Below, piece after piece: positions 6,223-10,759 of a DNA stretch of 10,759 nt. Under the pieces are notes generated by a model. That model did not search any database. It worked only from the letters and a program-made list of their open reading frames with translations, and was not told the DNA's origin. The stretch covers positions 1-10,759 of the forward strand of contig JAGQVR010000082.1 in the NCBI GenBank assembly GCA_020437875.1, given 5' to 3'. Origin of the DNA: Flavobacteriales bacterium. GTDB taxonomy: Bacteria; Bacteroidota; Bacteroidia; Flavobacteriales_F; PHOS-HE28. Within the stretch, counting starts at the first letter, position 1. Each line of letters starts with the position of its first letter. Made by a program: the position numbers and the translations under genes.

Positions 6223-6727
6223 GCTGCTCGTTGTCCAGGTCCAACAGGTAGATCCAGTATTGCTTGTCGTATCGGGTGAACGACCGTACCACTCTGAAGC
6301 CGAAGCCTTCGTAGATGTGCCGGGCCGCGTCCATGAACTCCGACGTGTGCAGGGCGACGTGGCGTTCGCCGGTCTGTCGGGCGTGGTCGAGGCACATCCG
6401 CGTCAAACGCTTCGCGATACCTCTTCCCGCGTGCGCTGGATCCACGCCGACCATCCGGATATGGCTCCAATGGGCCTCGAAGAGATCCGTAGGATCCCCT
6501 TTCGGGACCAGAAAGGCCATTCCCACGATCCGCGCGCCCGTCTCGCACACGAAGCACACGGCCGTGTTCATCAGATCGGCATAGGTGTCCGGTTCGGAAA
6601 GGAATCCGCGTAGCTTGTTCCAATTCGCCTCGTTCATCGCCGGGCGATGCTGACCGTAGGCCATGAGCCCCAGTTCCCGCAGACCCGGTACATCCTTGAT
6701 CGTTCCCCTTCTGAATCGCTGATCCAT
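6203..6727 (-). CDS. GNAT family N-acetyltransferase
   Basis: It encodes 174 residues from ATG 6727. The opening FRRGTIKDVPGLRELGLMAY is the usual first strand and helix of a GNAT domain. It is followed by AVCFVCETGARIVGMAFLVP (56-75) and HIRMVGVDPAHAGRGIAKRL (89-108), where H-A-G-R-G-I-A is the acetyl-CoA binding loop. Residues 123-146 (HVALHTSEF, then AARHIYEGFGFRVV) form motif B with the typical YEGFGF. Full length and all motifs are present, so it should be active; the acceptor substrate is unknown. An in-frame ATG at 6772 would add 15 residues without similarity to the fold. The 3' end overlaps the next acetyltransferase gene by 20 bases in another frame, suggesting coupled expression, although the two proteins are too different to be a recent duplication. 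Confidence 0.93.
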   Translation of the reverse strand: MDQRFRRGTIKDVPGLRELGLMAYGQHRPAMNEANWNKLRGFLSEPDTYADLMNTAVCFVCETGARIVGMAFLVPKGDPTDLFEAHWSHIRMVGVDPAHAGRGIAKRLTRMCLDHARQTGERHVALHTSEFMDAARHIYEGFGFRVVRSFTRYDKQYWIYLLDLDNEQHDRLPH

Positions 6728-6818
6728 CCGCTGCACTGCTCGTGGCGCGCAAGGATAGTACTCGGAACGCATTGGTCCGACCATTCCCGGGATCGATGTT
6801 CGGCCCCTGAGGCGACCC

Positions 6819-7619
6819 TCAAAAGCGGACCAGCTTGGTCGTGCTCGTGCGCCCATCGCTCCATTCGGCCCGTACGAAGTAGGTGCCCGGAACACCTGGT
6901 GCGGCCATGCTCCTGATCGGCGGCGTAAACCGTGCGATCTGACGCCCGGTCGCGTCGAACACCTCGAGCGCTTCGATCGAACCAGCATCACTGATCCTGA
7001 TCGGGTCTCCATTGGTCGGGTTGGGGAATAGGAGCGGTCCCGCACCTTCCAGGTCTTCACGGATGCTGTTCGGTCCTTGACAGAGCGGCAATACCTCGTG
7101 CACATCCACACGCACCTCGGGGTTCCCAGTGAGTTGGAAGGAAAGGAGCAGCCAACCGTATTCGTCGTTGCGCCGAAAGGCGATGTACATGCTGTCCAGG
7201 GAAGATGGACCTGTCCAGAGCAGGCCACCATGATCGCCGAGCACCAGGCTGCTGTTGCCCTGGTAGCTGAACGGTGGCTCGCAGTCCATGAGGTCTCCGA
7301 ACGCATGATAACGTGGTCGTTGCTGGAAGGTGGTGCCCATGTCCAGGCACAGTTCGATGTCGTCATCCACGAAGTGGAACCGCACCTCGTGTGGCACATC
7401 GATCGTCGGGTCGCCTCGGTGGAGCAGGAGGCGTACGTCCACGAAGTCATCGCAATCCAGTTCGATGTCCGCCGAATCGTCAGTGAACGGCTGGCTGAGG
7501 CTGAGCGTGAGGTCCACGTCGTACACGATCGCACCGGGAGGCACCGCTCCTGCTGTCAGCTGGGCTTGAAGGGTGGGAGTAAGGCCCAGAAGGGCGATGG
7601 GAAGTAGGGTGCTGCGCAT
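6819..7619 (-). CDS. T9SS type A sorting domain protein of unknown function
   Basis: It encodes 266 residues. The start at 7619 is chosen because MRSTLLPIALLGLTPTLQAQ (1-20) is a good signal peptide; the 36 open codons upstream look non-coding (rich in Pro, His and Arg). The central part (about 22-185) is acidic and beta-rich (YDVDLTLSL, DIELDCDDFVDVRLLLHRGD, VRFHFVDDDIELCLDMG) with four to five cysteines. I do not recognise a family. Residues about 192-266 are the sorting domain: LLFPNPTNGDPIRI, then LEVFDATGRQIARF, then GTYFVRAEWSDGRTSTTKLVRF. The product should be exported by Sec and then through the outer membrane by T9SS. Its stop codon lies within a small inverted repeat (6808-6821). 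It is separated by 104 bases from the next leftward T9SS gene and by 91 bases from the GNAT gene. Confidence 0.9.
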   Translation of the reverse strand: MRSTLLPIALLGLTPTLQAQLTAGAVPPGAIVYDVDLTLSLSQPFTDDSADIELDCDDFVDVRLLLHRGDPTIDVPHEVRFHFVDDDIELCLDMGTTFQQRPRYHAFGDLMDCEPPFSYQGNSSLVLGDHGGLLWTGPSSLDSMYIAFRRNDEYGWLLLSFQLTGNPEVRVDVHEVLPLCQGPNSIREDLEGAGPLLFPNPTNGDPIRISDAGSIEALEVFDATGRQIARFTPPIRSMAAPGVPGTYFVRAEWSDGRTSTTKLVRF

Positions 7620-7723
7620 GTGATCGGGGTTCGCGTGGAACGGGGTGCATGGTAACGACGCATGCGGTTCCCGATACGCTGCCTCGTGCCTGAAGTACGG
7701 CCTTGGTCGCGCCGCGGCACCGA

Positions 7724-10489
7724 TCACTCCCTCACGACCAGGGTACGTCCTGTGCGGCCATCGGCCCGCACGACGTGGACGACGTAGGTGCCGGACGCCA
7801 GTTCGCCAAGATCGAGATGGATCACGTCCCTGCCGTTGCCGAACTGCTCTCGCACGGAACGACCGTTCAGATCGAGGATCCGGATGAGGTCCCTGGAGCC
7901 GAGTGCCGCGTCACATATCAACCGTGTGTTCCCGCTCATGGGATTCGGTCGGACACGCATCCCGAGGTGGCCGTCGTTCTGTTCGTGGATGCCCACGCTG
8001 CCGATGGAATACTGGCGGACCAATGCGATGCGGAAGCCGATGCCTCCTCCTTGTTCACCGGCGGTGAAGACCGCATGCAGAGCACCGTTGGGGTCCAGGT
8101 CCGAACCGGAGAAGGTGGAGCGGTGCAGGGAGTCGACACGCCCGCTGATCAGGTTCAGCTGGTCATCGAGCAACATTTCGAATGGCACGTTGCCTACGGG
8201 GTGGATGTGGTCACCCAGCACGGCCAGTCGATCCCCGATCACGGCTGAGCCGTATGGGAAGAAGAAGTTCCCCGAGGATGGAAGTGCATGCTCCTGCGCG
8301 TTCAACACGCTGCCTGCTGCGTTCAGTTTGCGGAAAGCCGCTCCCGTGCTCTTGGAGAAACACAGGTAGGCATTGCCCATCGCATCCACGGCCAGGCTGC
8401 GAGGCACGCCGAAGGTGGTGGAGGACCCGCCTTCGCTCCAGATCTCACCACCGGTGCTGTTATAGGCGGCGGCGGAATAGGTTCCGACACCCGAGGAACC
8501 GAAGATCGTGATATTGCCGGTGGCATCCACGTTCAATCCGGAGACGGTGCAATTGTTCCCCGAGGCAGGTCCCACCTCCGTCTGCCATTCCATGTTGCCA
8601 TCCGCATCATACTGGAAGAGGTAGAGGTTGTTGACGTTCGCGGCGTTCTTGTGGATGCTGCCCAGGACGAGCTTGTTCTGCTGGGTGTGGACCATGCGCT
8701 TCGCCTCGGCATAGGGGAAGGTGGTGCTCGGACTGGTATAATGCTCGAGCCATACCAGGGAGCCGGATGGTGTGTACTTGGCGAGCCACATCCGCCTGGT
8801 GGTCTCGTTGTATCCATTCACATACACGTTGTTGGCAGGGTCGGTCGTGATGGAGCCCGCACGCAAGGTTGCGGTACTGTCGTACAGGATCGCGAAGACC
8901 TCATTGCCCGCGGCGTCGTACTTGACCAGGCCGAGATCCGTATGGCCGCCATTGATCAGGTTCTGGTACAGCCCGATAGCGTTCCCGGCAGCGTCGTGCG
9001 TGAGGATGTTGAAGGTCGGGTTCGAACCCGCCTGGCGTTGGTCACGCGTCCATAGAAGGTTGCCTGAGGCGTCCAGTTTGCTGATGGAGTAGGTGGAACT
9101 ATCACCAGCGCTGGCGCAGCTGGCCACCCAGATGAAGGCGCCATTGTTCACCAGGGCACCAGCCTTCACATCGCTCAACGCAGTGCCTGTCGCGATCACC
9201 GCAGCTTCCTCCTGGAGGTCGTCGCTGTCCAGTGTGATGACCTTCGAACGGAGGGAGTTGCCCGCCCAGCCGCACGCGAAGACGTTCGAACCGTTCACCG
9301 CGATGTCCGACAGGTAGTCGATCTCCTCCTGGTCGTAGGTGATGGAGCCCGAGATCGCACCGGTCGATGATAGCTTCGATACACCGAGTTGGTCGAAGTC
9401 CTGCAGGCCGATGAAGACCTCATTGCCACTGTTCACCACCGCGTTCACAACGGTGGTGTTGTCCGCGAGGACCAGGTCCGTGGCCCACACTTCGGTCCCG
9501 GCAGCATCATAGGCGATGGCCCGGACGTTCCTGTCGAAGTCGAGTTCCACGTTCACGGATCCGATGATGTTCCCGTTCGGTGCCACCTCCACCAGGCTGC
9601 CATAGTTCTCACCACCGTTGTTGAAGTGCCGGTTCCAAAGCGGGGCACCGTTCGCATCGAACTTGAAGGTGACCGCATCGTATTCGAAGAATGGGCCCAC
9701 TTCCTCGGTTGCCATCACGATCCAGTTGCCCGAAGCATCGGAGGTAAGGTCGTTCATCCAGGCTTCATCGCCCCCGGTCAAGGTGCTTGGCCAGGACCAG
9801 CTCACACTACCATCCGAGCTGAAGCCCACCAGCAAGTGGGAATAGTCACTGTCAGCCGAACCGCAGGCCGCGATACCCCCCTGACCGTTCTCATCGATGT
9901 CATAGAAAGCAGTAGGGGTGCCCGCGTCGAAGATGGTCTTCCAGTTCAATTCACCGTCCAGCGTGAAGGAAGCGGCCCAGGCCACGTCGTAGCCGGCATC
10001 ACCCTCTTCCGAACCCACCAGGTAGAGCGAGCTGCCGGTCACGGTCATCCAATTGATGTCGACGTCAACGGCGCCTTCCGCGTCGAAGGTGTGATGCCAG
10101 ATCAGGTCACCTTGCGCGTTCATGCGGGCGAGGTGTATGGGCGGCACACCATCGGGCACTTCCTCCATGCCTGCCACATAAACGTTCCCCGCTCCATCGA
10201 GGTCCATGTACCGAATGGCCGCTTCGTTGTCCGAGGCTAGGTCGCGTTCCCACGCCAGGTCCCCATTGGTCAGGTGACTGGCCGTGTACATCCGCAGGCC
10301 GTCGGTGGTGGAGCGGTATCCGGCCACATAGGTGCCAGCGGGGTGGGCTTCGGCCGCCACCAATCTCATCTGCCTGCTGCCATCGTTGTTGGTGATGGCG
10401 GTCTGCCAGTCCAACTGCAGGGTGTTCTGGGCAACGAGCGCGCCGCTCAGGGATAGGATAAGGTAGGAGAGGGTAATGGTGCGTTGCAT
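7724..10489 (-). CDS. Large T9SS cargo protein with about 15 SBBP-type propeller repeats
   Basis: It encodes 921 residues. ATG 10489 is chosen because MQRTITLSYLILSLSGALVAQ is a clear signal peptide; upstream in-frame codons reach 10600 but are Arg/Pro-rich and run almost to the preceding gene. Residues about 25-830 consist of about 15 repeats of 50-60 residues with the pattern 'D..GN.YVAG..........L.K.D..G...W...', for example DGAGNVYVAG, DPANNVYVNG and DATGNITIFG, with Trp often ending the unit (DLAWERDL, DLIWHHTF, SLVWLEHY). These match the beta-propeller 'SBBP' repeats of secreted Bacteroidetes proteins. Residues about 845-921 form the type A sorting domain (RVRPNPMSGNTRL, IRILDLNGRSV, SGTYVVHVVRADGRTGRTL). 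There are enough repeats for two propellers in tandem. A structural or adhesive surface role is inferred. Confidence 0.94.
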   Translation of the reverse strand: MQRTITLSYLILSLSGALVAQNTLQLDWQTAITNNDGSRQMRLVAAEAHPAGTYVAGYRSTTDGLRMYTASHLTNGDLAWERDLASDNEAAIRYMDLDGAGNVYVAGMEEVPDGVPPIHLARMNAQGDLIWHHTFDAEGAVDVDINWMTVTGSSLYLVGSEEGDAGYDVAWAASFTLDGELNWKTIFDAGTPTAFYDIDENGQGGIAACGSADSDYSHLLVGFSSDGSVSWSWPSTLTGGDEAWMNDLTSDASGNWIVMATEEVGPFFEYDAVTFKFDANGAPLWNRHFNNGGENYGSLVEVAPNGNIIGSVNVELDFDRNVRAIAYDAAGTEVWATDLVLADNTTVVNAVVNSGNEVFIGLQDFDQLGVSKLSSTGAISGSITYDQEEIDYLSDIAVNGSNVFACGWAGNSLRSKVITLDSDDLQEEAAVIATGTALSDVKAGALVNNGAFIWVASCASAGDSSTYSISKLDASGNLLWTRDQRQAGSNPTFNILTHDAAGNAIGLYQNLINGGHTDLGLVKYDAAGNEVFAILYDSTATLRAGSITTDPANNVYVNGYNETTRRMWLAKYTPSGSLVWLEHYTSPSTTFPYAEAKRMVHTQQNKLVLGSIHKNAANVNNLYLFQYDADGNMEWQTEVGPASGNNCTVSGLNVDATGNITIFGSSGVGTYSAAAYNSTGGEIWSEGGSSTTFGVPRSLAVDAMGNAYLCFSKSTGAAFRKLNAAGSVLNAQEHALPSSGNFFFPYGSAVIGDRLAVLGDHIHPVGNVPFEMLLDDQLNLISGRVDSLHRSTFSGSDLDPNGALHAVFTAGEQGGGIGFRIALVRQYSIGSVGIHEQNDGHLGMRVRPNPMSGNTRLICDAALGSRDLIRILDLNGRSVREQFGNGRDVIHLDLGELASGTYVVHVVRADGRTGRTLVVRE

Positions 10490-10612
10490 CGAGGGAGCTT
10501 TGGACGAACGAGGTAGGAACACACAGGTATATCGGGAATGGCGGGTGAATGTGAACGATCCCGATCGGTACGGATGGGCATGTCGGATCGATCCAGGCAT
10601 ATACGCCTATGA

Positions 10613-10759
10613 CTAGAGGCGAACCCGCATGCTACGGCGCGCCATCCCATCCGACCAGACCACATGGTACAAGCCGGGTGCCACGGCCCCCGGTGCCCAT
10701 TCCGCAGTACCGGTAGTGAGTCGCGCGTGGGCCACCACACGCCCCTGCGCATCGATCAG
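10613..10759 (-). CDS. 3' end of a T9SS type A sorting domain protein, cut by window edge
   Basis: The last 48 codons and a TAG stop (10613-10615) are present; the rest lies beyond the right edge. The visible peptide starts LIDAQGRVVAHARLTTG and ends APGLYHVVWSDGMARRSMRV-RL. This matches the second half of a type A sorting domain: the 'L.D..GR.V' strand, the 'APG.Y.V....G' strand and a final short basic strand. It is therefore the tail of a secreted or surface protein whose main body cannot be seen. It reads in the same direction as the 921-residue gene, whose start codon lies 123 bases downstream, so a shared transcript is possible. It has no start codon within the window, so it can be found only by reading the open frame. 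Confidence 0.88.
   Translation of the reverse strand: MIDAQGRVVAHARLTTGTAEWAPGAVAPGLYHVVWSDGMARRSMRVRL

Noticed and set aside
6808..6821. Inverted repeat TGAGG-CGAC-CCTCA containing the stop codon of the 6819-7619 gene, a possible terminator.
   Set aside because: The perfect stem is only five pairs and no T-run follows on the leftward strand, so an intrinsic terminator is not supported.
6728..7534. The frame of the first GNAT gene is open for 269 codons upstream, suggesting an N-terminal fusion.
   Set aside because: The upstream part is antisense-free but out of frame with the T9SS gene at 6819-7619 and is rich in Ser, Arg and Thr, as expected for a shadow frame. The GNAT fold starts normally at 6727.
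9389..10240. A 283-codon rightward frame opposite the large repeat protein.
   Set aside because: It is a shadow of the propeller-repeat gene, with unusual His/Val-rich composition and no recognisable motif.

Overview
The window is a stretch of chromosome from a high-GC (my estimate is about 60 %) member of the Bacteroidetes. The main evidence is at least four proteins ending in a type A sorting domain of the type IX secretion system (T9SS), a system confined to that phylum. Signal peptides of the 'M-R-x-L...A-Q' kind and the general absence of strong Shine-Dalgarno sequences fit the same assignment. A GC-rich Flavobacteriales-like lineage, as found in wastewater and freshwater, is my guess from the combination of high GC and these families; it is not proven by the sequence.

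Layout. Positions 1-223 hold the start of a leftward small membrane protein cut by the window edge. Positions 274-798 hold a short secreted protein reading right, which collides tail to tail, with a 27-base overlap, with a leftward T9SS cargo protein (772-2265) made of propeller-like repeats, a PKD domain and a sorting domain. A leftward conserved protein of unknown function follows (2432-2881). A rightward three-gene operon (2969-4078, 4072-5097, 5103-5447) then encodes secreted proteins of unknown function, with genes overlapping or 5 bases apart. It ends 7 bases from the stop of a leftward three-gene cluster (6727 down to 5455): two GNAT acetyltransferases and a small conserved protein often labelled 'N-acetylglutamate synthase' in databases. 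From 6819 to the right edge, three leftward genes encode T9SS cargo: a 266-residue protein, a 921-residue repeat protein, and the last 48 codons of a third that runs off the window.

How it fits together. Most of the window encodes exported or outer-surface proteins; the cytoplasmic exceptions are the two acetyltransferases, their small partner and the 2432-2881 protein. The most notable pattern is that three secreted proteins (274-798, 2969-4078, 4072-5097) share one domain signature, a hydrophobic strand followed by M-x-I-x-x-P and then F-x-PGR 16-25 residues later. They appear to be diverged copies of an undescribed secreted domain, two of them translationally coupled and with different C-terminal extensions. 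I saw no mobile element, CRISPR array, tRNA or rRNA, and no gene-free stretch longer than about 170 bases.
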